Shown one piece after another: positions 16,854 to 25,590 of a stretch of DNA of 64,000 nucleotides. The notes under the pieces are model-generated. The model had not been told where the DNA came from and made no database searches. It worked only from the letters and a program-made list of their open reading frames with translations. The first letter of the stretch is position 1, and every line of letters starts with the position of its first letter. A program made the position numbers and the translations under genes. Source of the stretch: Nitratireductor mangrovi (GTDB lineage Bacteria > Pseudomonadota > Alphaproteobacteria > Rhizobiales > Rhizobiaceae); the NCBI RefSeq assembly GCF_007922615.2, contig NZ_CP042301.2, positions 558,001-622,000 of the forward strand, written 5' to 3'.

Positions 16854-17660
16854 ATGAGCGAAGCTGCGATGGCACTGGTTTCCCGGCACGTTCCGGCGGG
16901 CTCTTCCGCCGATGCGCCGTTGGTGGTCCAGGGCATCACCGTTTCCTATGGCGAAAAGCCGGCGGTGTTTTCGGTCGACGTGACAATTCCGGCTGAAAGC
17001 ATGACAGCGATCATCGGCCCCAACGGCGCCGGCAAGTCGACCTTGCTCAAGGCGGTGCTTGGCATCGTGCCGCGCCTCTCGGGCAGCGTGACGGTGTTCG
17101 GCGAACCCTTCGCGAAGGCCCGCCGGCGCGTCGCCTACGTGCCGCAGCGCGCCTCCGTCGACTGGGACTTTCCGACCCGCGTCATCGACGTCGTCATGAT
17201 GGGCCTGTACCGCGAACTGGGCCTGCTCGGCCTGGTACGAGGCGAACATCGCAAGGCCGCGCTCGCCTGCCTTGATCGCGTCGGCATGGCTGATTTCGCC
17301 CAGCGCCAGATCGGCCAGCTTTCCGGCGGCCAGCAGCAGCGCGTCTTTCTCGCCCGCGCCCTCGCCCAGAACGCCGATCTCTATCTGCTGGACGAGCCTT
17401 TCGCCGGCGTCGACGCCGCCACGGAAAAGGCCATCATCGACGTGCTCAAATCGCTGAAGGCCGACAAGCGGACGGTCGTGTGCGTGCATCACGATCTGGC
17501 GACCGTCGCCGACTATTTCGACCATGTCCTGCTGATCAACGTCCGCAAGGTGGCCGAGGGCCCCGTTGCCACCACCTTCACCGGCGACAATCTGCAGAAG
17601 ACCTATGGCGGCCGGCTGGCCGCCGCCCACATCGACCAGCTGAAGCTGCCGGTGGCCTGA
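16854..17660 (+). CDS. sitB: Metal ABC transporter ATP-binding protein
   Basis: A 268-residue ABC ATPase: Walker [11 protein letters not shown]-loop in [14 protein letters not shown], signature LSGGQQQR, Walker [13 protein letters not shown], and the switch His in VHHDLATV. The Q-loop segment [16 protein letters not shown] is characteristic of Mn/Zn importers of the SitB/MntB type. The start is the ATG at 16854; the frame runs further upstream into the sitA coding end but without initiation context. The 94 bases between sitA and sitB contain a small hairpin (AGGGG/CCCCT, about 16818-16833), which may help keep the binding-protein message more abundant. Confidence 0.92.
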   Translation: MSEAAMALVSRHVPAGSSADAPLVVQGITVSYGEKPAVFSVDVTIPAESMTAIIGPNGAGKSTLLKAVLGIVPRLSGSVTVFGEPFAKARRRVAYVPQRASVDWDFPTRVIDVVMMGLYRELGLLGLVRGEHRKAALACLDRVGMADFAQRQIGQLSGGQQQRVFLARALAQNADLYLLDEPFAGVDAATEKAIIDVLKSLKADKRTVVCVHHDLATVADYFDHVLLINVRKVAEGPVATTFTGDNLQKTYGGRLAAAHIDQLKLPVA

Positions 17661-17664
17661 AGCG

Positions 17665-18876
17665 ATGTCGAACGCGCTCCTCGATGCCCTGCTCTTGCAG
17701 TCCGGCTACAACGCCACGCTCGTTGCCATCGGCGCGGCCCTGCTCGGCGTCGCCGGCGGCAGCGGCGGAACGTTCCTGTTCCTGCGCAAGCGCGCGCTGG
17801 TCAGCGACGCCGTGGCGCACGCCACCCTGCCGGGCGTCGGCATCGCCTTCATCATCATGGTCCTGCTTGGCGGCGACGGCCGCAACCTCGTCGGCCTGCT
17901 CCTCGGCTCGGCGATCAGCGCGAGCATCGGGCTTCTCCTCGTCGAGTGGATCGCGCGGCGCACGCGGCTTGCCGAGGACGCGGCGATCGGCGCCGTGCTT
18001 TCGGTCTTTTTCGGGTTCGGGATCGTGCTCCTGACGGTCATCCAGACCATGTCGAGCGGCCGGCAGGCCGGGCTCGAAAGCTTTCTGCTCGGCTCCACCG
18101 CCGGCATGCTCTTCCAGGACGCGGTGGTCATCGCGATCGGCGGGGCGCTCTCGGTTGTCGCGGTGTTCCTGCTGCGCCGGCCGATGACGCTGGTCGCCTT
18201 CGATGCCGAGTTCGCGGCCGCTTCCGGGGTTCCCGTGCGCCTGATCGACCTCGCCATGATGGGGCTGGTCATGGCCGTCACGGTGATCGGCCTCAAGCTG
18301 GTCGGCCTGATCCTCGTCGTCGCGATGCTGATCATTCCGCCGGTGACCGCGCGCTTCTGGACCGAGCGCACCGACCGGGTGATCTGGATCGCCGGCACGA
18401 TCGGCGGCGTCTCCGGCTACCTTGGTGCGGCGCTCTCCGCCTCGGCGCCGAAACTGCCCACCGGGCCGATCATCGTTCTGGTCTGTTTCGCGCTTTTCGT
18501 CCTGTCGCTACTGCTCGCGCCCAATCGCGGCGTGCTGGCCGCGATCGTCCGTCATCTCCGCTTCCAGCGCCGCGTTCATCTGCGCCAGGGATTGCTGGCA
18601 CTGGCGCACCAGGAACAGATATTCGATCCGCTGACCCTGCGGGTCCTGCGCCGCAACCGCCTGATCCGCGGCGACCGCGTCGCGACCGACAGGGGCAGGG
18701 CGCTGGCGGCAAGGACGCTGCGCGATGAAAAACGCTGGCAGGTCGCCCGCGAAATTCACAGCGACGAGACGGTCTCCGGCCGCTACGACGGCCTCACCCC
18801 GATCGAGACCGTGCTGACCCGCGACGAGATCGCCGAGATCGACCGCATCATCGGCGGGCCGTCGGTCGCCCGATGA
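17665..18876 (+). CDS. sitC: Metal ABC transporter permease with C-terminal extension
   Basis: A 403-residue permease of the ABC-3 family. The membrane part (about 1-290) holds the usual eight or nine helices, with the conserved VSDAVAHATLPGV segment and a VVAMLIIPPVTARFW region near the end. Residues about 295-403 are a soluble extension absent from typical 280-300-residue SitC. It contains RQGLLALAHQEQIFDPLTLRVLRRNRLI and TARLD-like helical sequence that looks like a winged-helix (DtxR-type) remnant, ending in TRDEIAEIDRIIG. Similar tails occur in some metal permeases; the function is not known. It begins four bases after the sitB stop. Confidence 0.88.
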   Translation: MSNALLDALLLQSGYNATLVAIGAALLGVAGGSGGTFLFLRKRALVSDAVAHATLPGVGIAFIIMVLLGGDGRNLVGLLLGSAISASIGLLLVEWIARRTRLAEDAAIGAVLSVFFGFGIVLLTVIQTMSSGRQAGLESFLLGSTAGMLFQDAVVIAIGGALSVVAVFLLRRPMTLVAFDAEFAAASGVPVRLIDLAMMGLVMAVTVIGLKLVGLILVVAMLIIPPVTARFWTERTDRVIWIAGTIGGVSGYLGAALSASAPKLPTGPIIVLVCFALFVLSLLLAPNRGVLAAIVRHLRFQRRVHLRQGLLALAHQEQIFDPLTLRVLRRNRLIRGDRVATDRGRALAARTLRDEKRWQVAREIHSDETVSGRYDGLTPIETVLTRDEIAEIDRIIGGPSVAR

Positions 18877-18906
18877 AGCCACAATCGACATCGAGGATGC
18901 CGCCGC

Positions 18907-19836
18907 ATGGGCGCTGAATTCGTCCAACTGAGCCTGACCCCGCTTCTGATCGGAACGCTCGCCGCGATCGCCTGCGCGTTGCCGGGCAATTTTCTCATCC
19001 TGCGCCGGCAGGCGCTGATCGGCGATGCCATCAGCCATGTCGTGCTGCCGGGCATCGTCGTCGCCTTCCTCGTGACCGGCGTCATTTCCACATGGCCGAT
19101 GATGCTCGGGGCGGCGGGTGCTGCGGTCGTGTCCGTGATCCTGATCGAGGCCATCAAGCGGCTCGGCCGCATCGAGCCGGGTGCTGCAATGGGCGTCACC
19201 TTCACCTCGCTTTTTGCCGCGGGCGTGCTGCTGCTCGAACAGAGCGACACCAGTTCGGTCCATCTCGACGTCGAACACGCCCTCTACGGCAATCTGGAGA
19301 GCCTGATCTGGCTAGCGGCCGACGGCTGGGCGTCGCTGGTCGATCCCCTCGCGCTCGCCGACCTGCCGCCCGAACTGACGCGGATGGCGGTCGTGACCGC
19401 GATGATCGCTTTTTTGACGCTCATTTTCTGGCGACCTCTGAAGCTTTCCACCTTCGACGAGGGTTTTGCCGCCACGATCGGCATTCCGACGGCTGTCTTG
19501 AGCTTCGCGCTGGTGGTGACCGCAGCCGTGGCCGCGGTTGCGGCCTTCGACGCGGTTGGCTCGATCATCGTCATCGCGATGTTCATCTGCCCGCCCGCCG
19601 CCGCGCGCCTGATGACCAACCGGCTCGAGATCCAGGTGGTGTGGAGTGTCGCTTTCGCCGTGCTCTCGGCGGTCGCCGGCTACGTACTTGCCGGCTACGG
19701 GCCTTTGTGGCTGGGCGCTGACGACGCGGTCAGCGCGGCCGGCATGATCGCGACGGTTTCAGGGCTCATCCTCGGCCTTGCCTGTCTGTTTGCACCGCAC
19801 CGATCCCGCATCGGCGCGCCGCGCGACGCGACCTGA
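18907..19836 (+). CDS. sitD: Metal ABC transporter permease
   Basis: A 309-residue ABC-3 family permease, the second membrane subunit of the transporter. It carries the LIGDAISHVVLPGIVVAFL segment that parallels the one in SitC, helices throughout, and the VIAMFICPPAAARLM block near residue 230. Unlike SitC it has no long soluble tail. It starts 30 bases after sitC and ends the operon. A hairpin follows before the convergent hydrolase gene. With SitA-C it would import manganese (or ferrous iron) across the inner membrane. Confidence 0.9.
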   Translation: MGAEFVQLSLTPLLIGTLAAIACALPGNFLILRRQALIGDAISHVVLPGIVVAFLVTGVISTWPMMLGAAGAAVVSVILIEAIKRLGRIEPGAAMGVTFTSLFAAGVLLLEQSDTSSVHLDVEHALYGNLESLIWLAADGWASLVDPLALADLPPELTRMAVVTAMIAFLTLIFWRPLKLSTFDEGFAATIGIPTAVLSFALVVTAAVAAVAAFDAVGSIIVIAMFICPPAAARLMTNRLEIQVVWSVAFAVLSAVAGYVLAGYGPLWLGADDAVSAAGMIATVSGLILGLACLFAPHRSRIGAPRDAT

Positions 19837-19864
19837 CCGCGGCGCCCGAGCCTGCGCCCGCCGA

Positions 19865-19890
19865 CGGCCTGGCGCGGTTCAGGCCGCGCC
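19865..19890. terminator. Stem-loop between convergent sitD and hydrolase genes
   Basis: Two alternative GC stems overlap here: CGGCCTG/CAGGCCG and GGCGCGG/CCGCGCC. The hydrolase stop codon falls in the loop of the second. No U-tract is present; a bidirectional terminator is likely but not certain. Confidence 0.4.
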
Positions 19891-21072
19891 GCCCAGTTTG
19901 CGGGCAATCTGCGCCAGCATGGACGCTTCGCGCATCGTTGCCGGGTCGTGGCTGGGTTCGGGTCGCGACGACATCTTGACCAGCACGACCTTGTTCACCG
20001 GATCGATCCACAGCCATTGCTCATGGATGCCGATGCAACTGAGGCTGCCATTGTCGTCGCCGACAGCGTACCAGCAGGAACGGTAGCGCCCGTCGGGGAA
20101 CAGGCCGGCGAAGTCGCCGTCGACCCATGCGCTGCGCTTGCCGTTGGTGCGGATATCGGCGATCCAGTCGACCGGCACGATCTGGCGGCCGCCGGCCGCG
20201 CCGCCGTCGAGCACCAGCTGGCCGAGCCGGGCAAGGTCGCGCGCCGTCATGGAGATGCCACCGGCCGCGCGCGCCGTGCCCTCCCTGTCCACTGTGACGC
20301 AAGACGGGCCGCGCGCGCCCATCGGGCCGAACAGCCGGCGGGCGAGATAGTCGTGATAGCGGATGCCGGTCGCTTTCTCGACGACCATGCCGAGCATGTC
20401 GGTCACCGGCGAGGCATAGCGGAAGCGCTCGCCATGCGCACCGGGCGCCCGCACCAGGGAGGCCAGCACCTCGTGCAGCGTTTCCGGTGCGCTGCCGTCA
20501 TGCTCCGGGTTCCACAGCATGGCGCGCCGGTAGCGGTCGAAATCGCTTTCGCGGTCGAGATAGTTTTCCTCGAAGTCGATGGCGACGGTCATGTCGAGCA
20601 GGTCGCGCACCCGGGCATCGGCAAAGGCAGAACCGGGTTGGACCGCGACATGGTCGGTGACCGGCGCCTCGGGATCGAGCATGCCGTCGGCCACGGCGAT
20701 GCCGGCGAGAAGCCCGGTCACCGATTTGGAAATCGAAAAGATGATGTGGGGGCGGGCGGGATCGCAATGCGGCGCGCACCATTCAGCGACGATCTGCCCG
20801 TCGCGCAACGCCACGAAGGCATCGCCATGCGAATTCTCCAGATGCGCGACCGCGCTTGTCCGCTCGCCGTCAGGCGCGACCAGTGCCATCGCATCCAGCG
20901 CACCCGCGCCCGGCCCGGGCTCGGTTTCGCCTTCGCCACGCAGGATGTCGGCCGACGGCACCAACTCGCCGACGTTCTGGAACGACCACAGGCTAGCCGG
21001 GTGGGTGCGCCAGTTGCCGAGCCTGATCCGATCGCGGGGAGGGGGCTGGGAAGCGGGAGCGGCGTCTGTCAT
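19879..21072 (-). CDS. Serine hydrolase of the beta-lactamase (class C-like) superfamily
   Basis: A 397-residue protein of the beta-lactamase/6-aminohexanoate-dimer-hydrolase-like family. The SxxK catalytic motif is SISKS (around residue 135), and the tyrosine motif corresponds to RYASPVTDMLG (YxS form). The C-terminal part has the expected GGISMTARDLARLGQL and SCIGIHEQWLWIDP segments. No signal peptide is seen, so it is probably cytoplasmic. These enzymes include esterases and amide hydrolases; a true antibiotic-inactivating role is unlikely on this sequence. Start ATG (MTDAAPASQPPP) was chosen over a longer upstream reading. It stands alone between sitD and the RTX gene. Confidence 0.8.
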   Translation of the reverse strand: MTDAAPASQPPPRDRIRLGNWRTHPASLWSFQNVGELVPSADILRGEGETEPGPGAGALDAMALVAPDGERTSAVAHLENSHGDAFVALRDGQIVAEWCAPHCDPARPHIIFSISKSVTGLLAGIAVADGMLDPEAPVTDHVAVQPGSAFADARVRDLLDMTVAIDFEENYLDRESDFDRYRRAMLWNPEHDGSAPETLHEVLASLVRAPGAHGERFRYASPVTDMLGMVVEKATGIRYHDYLARRLFGPMGARGPSCVTVDREGTARAAGGISMTARDLARLGQLVLDGGAAGGRQIVPVDWIADIRTNGKRSAWVDGDFAGLFPDGRYRSCWYAVGDDNGSLSCIGIHEQWLWIDPVNKVVLVKMSSRPEPSHDPATMREASMLAQIARKLGGAA

Positions 21073-21252
21073 GCCCCGATGCTTACGGGGCGTGGCGCGC
21101 AGCAGCAAGGGCAGACAAGGGCAAGGCCGCCTGGCGAAAGGGGATGCAGTTCGGACGAAACGGCGAATCCGGGCAGGGTCCGGCCTCAGCCAACCGCGGG
21201 CCCACTACGCTGCCGCGCCGGCCCTCGCCGCGGGCGCGCCGAGGCGAAGGCG

Positions 21253-24200
21253 TTACAGGATGAAATCGTTGGCCGTGAGGTTGTGCAGCCCCGCAAGCTC
21301 GATCTGGAAGTCGGCCTCGCCGCGCGGCCCGATGTCCTCGCCGTAGATGTCGCCTTCGACGATGGTGCGGTCGTTCTCCGTGCCGGGGTTGTCTTCCAGG
21401 AAATAGCGCAGCTCCATGGCGGTGCCCCATGTCGTTGCCGTGAATTCTCCCTGCCCGAGGAACGTGAAGGGCGTCGCGCCCATGGTAGGGGAAAGGTCGA
21501 TCTTGTCTTCGCCCTGGACGAAGTCGGTGATCGTGTCCCCACTTTCGTCGTAGTCGAATGTCTGGAAGAAATAGGCGAAGATGTCGTTGCCGCCGCCACC
21601 TTCCAGTACGTCCGCGCCATCTCCGCCGACCAGCGTATCCGCGCCATCTCCGCCGTACAGCGTGTCCGCGCCGGCGCCCCCGTCGAGCCGGTTGGCGCCT
21701 GCGTCTCCGGTCAATTCGTCGTCACCGGACCCACTGGTCACGTTCTCGATCGAGAACAAGGTGTCGCCTTCGGCATCGCCGGTCTCGAGGTTCACGGTCA
21801 CGCCGGTGAGAGACCCGAAGCTCGCCGTGTCGGTACCGTCCCCGCCGTAGAGCGTGTCGGCGCCGTCGCCGCCGCCGAGCGTGTCGTCGCCGTCGCCACC
21901 GGTGAGCGTGTCGGTGCCGCGCCCGCCGAAGAGCCCGTCGTCTCCGTCGCCTCCGTCGAGCGTGTCGTCGCCCCACCATCCGCTCAGACTGTCATTGCCC
22001 GCGCCACCGAACAGATGGTCGTTGCCGTCGTCGCCGAACAGCGTGTCGTTGCCGTCGCCTCCGGTCAGCGTATCGGTGCCGTTCCATCCGCGCAGATGGT
22101 CATCGCCTTCGCCGCCAAACAGATGGTTATCGCCTTCACCGCCATTCAGGCTGTCATTGCCGTCCTCGCCGTGCAGGGTGTCGTTGCCCTCGCCGCCGCT
22201 CAACGTGTCGTTGCCGGTCCCGCCGAACAGGACGTCGTCGCCGCCGGCCCCGGCGAGTTCGTCGTTGCCGGCGAGGCCATGCAGCGTGTTGGCGCTGGCG
22301 TCGCCGGTCAGGACGTCGCCCAGCGCCAGGAAGTTGCTGCCGATGATGTTCTCGACGCCGGAGATCACGTCGCCGGCCGCGTGTCCGCCGGCGGCGTAGT
22401 TCGTCCCGAGATTGACCGCGACGCGGTTGTTGGAGTCCGAATAGTCGACGGTGTCGCTGCCCGCACCGCCGGTGAGGGTGTCGGCCCCGGCGCCGCCAGT
22501 GAGCGTGTCGTTGCCATCTCCGCCGTAGAGCGTGTCGTTGCCGTCCCCGCCGACGAGGGTGTCGTTGCCGTCTCCGCCGTAGATGATGTCGTCGCCGGCG
22601 CGGCCGTCGATGTGGTTGCCGTTGGCGTCGCCGGTCAGGATGTCGGGCAGCGGCAGATAGTCGGTGCCGACAAGGTTCTCGACATTGACGAGCGTATCGC
22701 CCTGGGCGTCGGCGCCGAAGCCGGTGCCCGCCGCCAGATTGACCGCCACCCGCGCCGATGACAGCGAGTAGTCGGCGGTGTCGGTCCCGTCGCCGCCGTC
22801 GAGCTGGTCGGCGCCGGCGCCGCCGAGCAGCCGGTCGTTGTCGGCCTCGCCCTTGAGCTGGTCGTTGCCGAACCCGCCCCACAGGTCGTCGTCGCCGGCG
22901 CCGCCCATGACGAGGTCGTTGCCGTCCTGGCCGAGCAGCACGTCGTTGCCGGCCATGCCGCGGATCTCGTCGTCGCCGGCCCGCCCCTCGATGCGGTTGG
23001 CCGCGGCATTGCCGGTCAGGTAGTCCGTCAGCAGGATGTTGGTGCCGATGATGTTCTCGATGCCCGCAAGCGTATCGCCATGGGCGTGGCCGCCGAGCCC
23101 GGCGCCGGTGGTCAGGTTGACATTGATGCGGTTGGTCGAGTTCAGATATTCGGCCGTATCGGTGCCGAGCCCGCCGATCAGCATGTCGGCGCCCGCGCCG
23201 CCGGTGAGGAAGTCGTCGTCCGCGCCGCCGTCGAGCGTGTCGTCGCCGTCGCCGCCATTGAGAACGTCGTTGCCGTCACCGCCATTGGCGATGTCGTTGC
23301 CGGCGCCGCCGACCAGCACGTCGTTGCCGCCGAGACCATTGAGCTGGTCGTCGCCGGCCAGCCCGTCGAGCCGGTTGGCGCCGCCGTTGCCGGTGAGGAT
23401 GTCGGGAAGCGGCACGTAGTTGGTGCCGATGATGTTCTCGATGCCGGACAAGACGTCGCCCTGCGCGTCGCTGCCGAACGCCGTGCCGTTGGCGAGGTTG
23501 ACGGCCACCCGCGTCGCGGCGGCCGAATAGTCCGCCGTGTCGGTCCCGTCGCCGCCGAAGAGCTGGTCGGCGCCGGCGCCGCCGACCAGCACGTCGTTGC
23601 CGCCGCCGCCGAAGAGCTGATCGTCGCCGGCGAGCCCCTCGAGCCGGTTGGCGCCGCCGTCGCCGGTGAGGATGTCGGGAAGGGGCACGTAGTTGGTGCC
23701 GATGATGTTCTCGATGCCGGACAAGACGTCGCCCTGCGCGTCGCTGCCGAACGCCGTGCCGTCGGCCAGGTTGACGGCCACCCGCGTTGCGGCGGCGGAA
23801 TAGTCGGCGGTGTCGGTCCCGGAGCCGCCGAAGAGCTGGTCGGCGCCGGCGCCGCCGACCAGCACGTCGTTGCCGGTCTCTCCGAACAGCCGGTCGTTGC
23901 CGGCAAGGCCCTCGAGGCGGTCATTGCCGCCGGCTCCGAACAGGTCATCGGCGCCCGCCGTGCCCGACAGGGTGTCGTTGGACTGGCTGGTCTCGAAGAT
24001 GAACTGCGAGGCGGCGAGCTGGTTGACGCCGAACCCCGCCAGCGTCAGCGTCGAGGCGACGCCATTGGCAAAGACCGCCAGAACGGTGTCCTGTCCCACC
24101 GAGGCCGCGATCGCCTGGATGGTCTCGAAGCTGCCAATGCCGAGCGGCCGCACGTCGATGCGGTCGTTGCCCGTCGAGCCGGCGACCGCGCTCAGCTGGC

Positions 24201-24675
24201 CGCGAATCTCGCCGCCGGGGAAGGAAAGGGTGTGGATGTTGACATAGAGCCCGGATGCCTTGAGCCGCCCGACCAGCCCCGCATTGAGCCCGTCGGCCGT
24301 CGACCAGACCGAAGTGAACGACCCGGCGGCGGCGTCGACGGAGGTGTTGACGTCGGTCTCTATGTTCCACACGACAGGACCGTTCACGCCGGCATCGGCG
24401 TTGTGTATGTGGTAGCCGGTCACGTCGTCGGTGCCGGTCGGCGTCTGGCCGCCGAAATCGACGCCCTGGGTCTCCACGGACAGATCGAGGCGGGTCTCCG
24501 AGGCCCGCAGCTTGGCCATCGCCGTGCCCGAGGCGGCGCTGCCATTGGGAGGCACCTCCTGCGCGCCGCTCAGCGTCGCCGAGAAGTAGAGCGAGCGGAA
24601 GTCGACGAAGGTGTCGTTGGCGCCGAAATTGAAGGTGTAGACATCGTTCTGCGACGTGCCGAAGAAGGCTGCCAT
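21253..24675 (-). CDS. CHRD-domain RTX protein, probably secreted by a type I system
   Basis: A 1140-residue acidic repeat protein. Residues about 30-163 are a CHRD domain (LSGAQEVPPNGSAASG, GYHIHNADAGVNGPVVW, LYVNIHTLSFPGGEIRGQL). From about 231 to 1040 it is built of calcium-binding RTX nonapeptides (GGxGxDxLx), interrupted by AVNL...GDxLSxIENIIG spacer modules. The last 100 residues (DTITDFVQGEDKIDLS to LTANDFIL) match the serralysin-type C-terminal domain that carries the type I secretion signal, and the terminus itself is a negatively charged residue plus hydrophobics. There is no Sec signal. Role is unknown: extracellular matrix, adhesion or surface layer are candidates. No T1SS genes lie nearby. 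The start codon is uncertain because no strong ribosome site precedes it. Confidence 0.88.
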   Translation of the reverse strand: MAAFFGTSQNDVYTFNFGANDTFVDFRSLYFSATLSGAQEVPPNGSAASGTAMAKLRASETRLDLSVETQGVDFGGQTPTGTDDVTGYHIHNADAGVNGPVVWNIETDVNTSVDAAAGSFTSVWSTADGLNAGLVGRLKASGLYVNIHTLSFPGGEIRGQLSAVAGSTGNDRIDVRPLGIGSFETIQAIAASVGQDTVLAVFANGVASTLTLAGFGVNQLAASQFIFETSQSNDTLSGTAGADDLFGAGGNDRLEGLAGNDRLFGETGNDVLVGGAGADQLFGGSGTDTADYSAAATRVAVNLADGTAFGSDAQGDVLSGIENIIGTNYVPLPDILTGDGGANRLEGLAGDDQLFGGGGNDVLVGGAGADQLFGGDGTDTADYSAAATRVAVNLANGTAFGSDAQGDVLSGIENIIGTNYVPLPDILTGNGGANRLDGLAGDDQLNGLGGNDVLVGGAGNDIANGGDGNDVLNGGDGDDTLDGGADDDFLTGGAGADMLIGGLGTDTAEYLNSTNRINVNLTTGAGLGGHAHGDTLAGIENIIGTNILLTDYLTGNAAANRIEGRAGDDEIRGMAGNDVLLGQDGNDLVMGGAGDDDLWGGFGNDQLKGEADNDRLLGGAGADQLDGGDGTDTADYSLSSARVAVNLAAGTGFGADAQGDTLVNVENLVGTDYLPLPDILTGDANGNHIDGRAGDDIIYGGDGNDTLVGGDGNDTLYGGDGNDTLTGGAGADTLTGGAGSDTVDYSDSNNRVAVNLGTNYAAGGHAAGDVISGVENIIGSNFLALGDVLTGDASANTLHGLAGNDELAGAGGDDVLFGGTGNDTLSGGEGNDTLHGEDGNDSLNGGEGDNHLFGGEGDDHLRGWNGTDTLTGGDGNDTLFGDDGNDHLFGGAGNDSLSGWWGDDTLDGGDGDDGLFGGRGTDTLTGGDGDDTLGGGDGADTLYGGDGTDTASFGSLTGVTVNLETGDAEGDTLFSIENVTSGSGDDELTGDAGANRLDGGAGADTLYGGDGADTLVGGDGADVLEGGGGNDIFAYFFQTFDYDESGDTITDFVQGEDKIDLSPTMGATPFTFLGQGEFTATTWGTAMELRYFLEDNPGTENDRTIVEGDIYGEDIGPRGEADFQIELAGLHNLTANDFIL
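23311..23856 (-). repeat. Two tandem 273-bp repeats inside the RTX gene
   Basis: Copies at 23311-23583 and 23584-23856 are nearly identical in DNA, each coding for one 91-residue module (RTX nonapeptides plus a spacer with SDAQGDVLSGIENIIGTNYV). Other modules in the gene share the plan but have diverged. The near-identity implies recent duplication or ongoing homogenisation; copy number may vary between strains and assemblies. Confidence 0.85.
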
Positions 24676-24831
24676 GACGGACGATCCCGTTCCTTGCGGG
24701 ACCGTGCGCGGCGCCATGCCCGGCTGGCACGGGCCGGCGATCCCACCGGGCGGGAGATTGGAGCAGCTTACCGGAACGTGCAAGGTCTTTGCGCGCACCA
24801 CCAAGGCACCGCGCCCTTTACACGAGCGGCG

Positions 24832-25590
24832 TCAGTCGCGCCAGGAGGTGTCCTCGGCGTCGAGCACCGACGTCAGATAGGCAAAATGCCGCTCGGCCAT
24901 GCCGCGATAGGCGAGCCAGCCACGAGCCGTTTCCTCCGCGACCGCGTCGCTCAGGACGGCGAGCGGCTTGCCGGTCGATAGCGCCAGAATGAGCGTCTCG
25001 GCGGCGCGCTCGAAAAAGTAGAGGTCCTCGAAGGCGTCGGCGACGGTGTCGCCGGTCACGCTGACGCCGTGATTGCCCATGACCAGCACCGAATGGCCGC
25101 CCATGGCACGGACGAGATGCTCGCCTTCGGCTTCGTTGTCGGAAATGCCGCCGAATTCGAGGTCGTAGCCGACGCGTCCGAAAAAGCGCGCCGTGTTGTT
25201 GTCGATCGGCAGCAGCGTCGGGTCCTTCAGCGTCGCCAGCGCCGTCGCGTGGGGCGGATGGCAGTGCAGGATGATCCGCGCCTGCGGCAATGCGCGGTGC
25301 AGCGCGCCATGCACCGCCCAGGCGGAGGCGTCGGGCGCGTCCGGGCCCTCCATCACCGACGGATCGTCGGCGTCGAGCAGCAACAGGTCGCTGGCGCGGA
25401 TGGTGGCAAAGTGCTGCCAGCGCCGGTTGAGCAGGAAGCGCCGCCCGTCCGGCGACACCGCGGCGCTGAAATGGTTGCCGACGGATTCGCTCCAGCCGAA
25501 GCGGTGGCAAAGCCGGAACGCCGCCGCGAGGTCGCGGCGCAGCGCGAGATGATCGGTGGCCGGCGCTTCCAGCCTTGCGGCGACCGTCAT
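24832..25590 (-). CDS. Class II aldolase/adducin-family protein
   Basis: A 252-residue protein of the class II aldolase/adducin family (fuculose-phosphate aldolase, ribulose-5-phosphate epimerase fold). The zinc-binding histidines appear in ILHCHPPHATAL (HxH about residues 93-97) and a third His in VMGNHGVSVTG near 155. Family members cleave or rearrange sugar phosphates or hydroxy acids with a divalent metal. The ATG overlaps the stop of the upstream dioxygenase gene (ATGA), so the pair is translationally coupled and likely acts on one substrate, which is not identifiable. The start gives MTVAARLEAPATDH; a longer reading lies inside the upstream gene. Confidence 0.83.
   Translation of the reverse strand: MTVAARLEAPATDHLALRRDLAAAFRLCHRFGWSESVGNHFSAAVSPDGRRFLLNRRWQHFATIRASDLLLLDADDPSVMEGPDAPDASAWAVHGALHRALPQARIILHCHPPHATALATLKDPTLLPIDNNTARFFGRVGYDLEFGGISDNEAEGEHLVRAMGGHSVLVMGNHGVSVTGDTVADAFEDLYFFERAAETLILALSTGKPLAVLSDAVAEETARGWLAYRGMAERHFAYLTSVLDAEDTSWRD

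Noticed and set aside
19879..21072. Antibiotic-resistance beta-lactamase
   Set aside because: The SxxK family is right but there is no signal peptide and the context is unrelated; a general serine hydrolase is more likely.
21558..24981. Long plus-strand frames opposite the RTX gene, some over 600 codons
   Set aside because: They are produced by the repetitive GC-rich codons of the RTX repeats; their peptides are low-complexity and lack ribosome sites.
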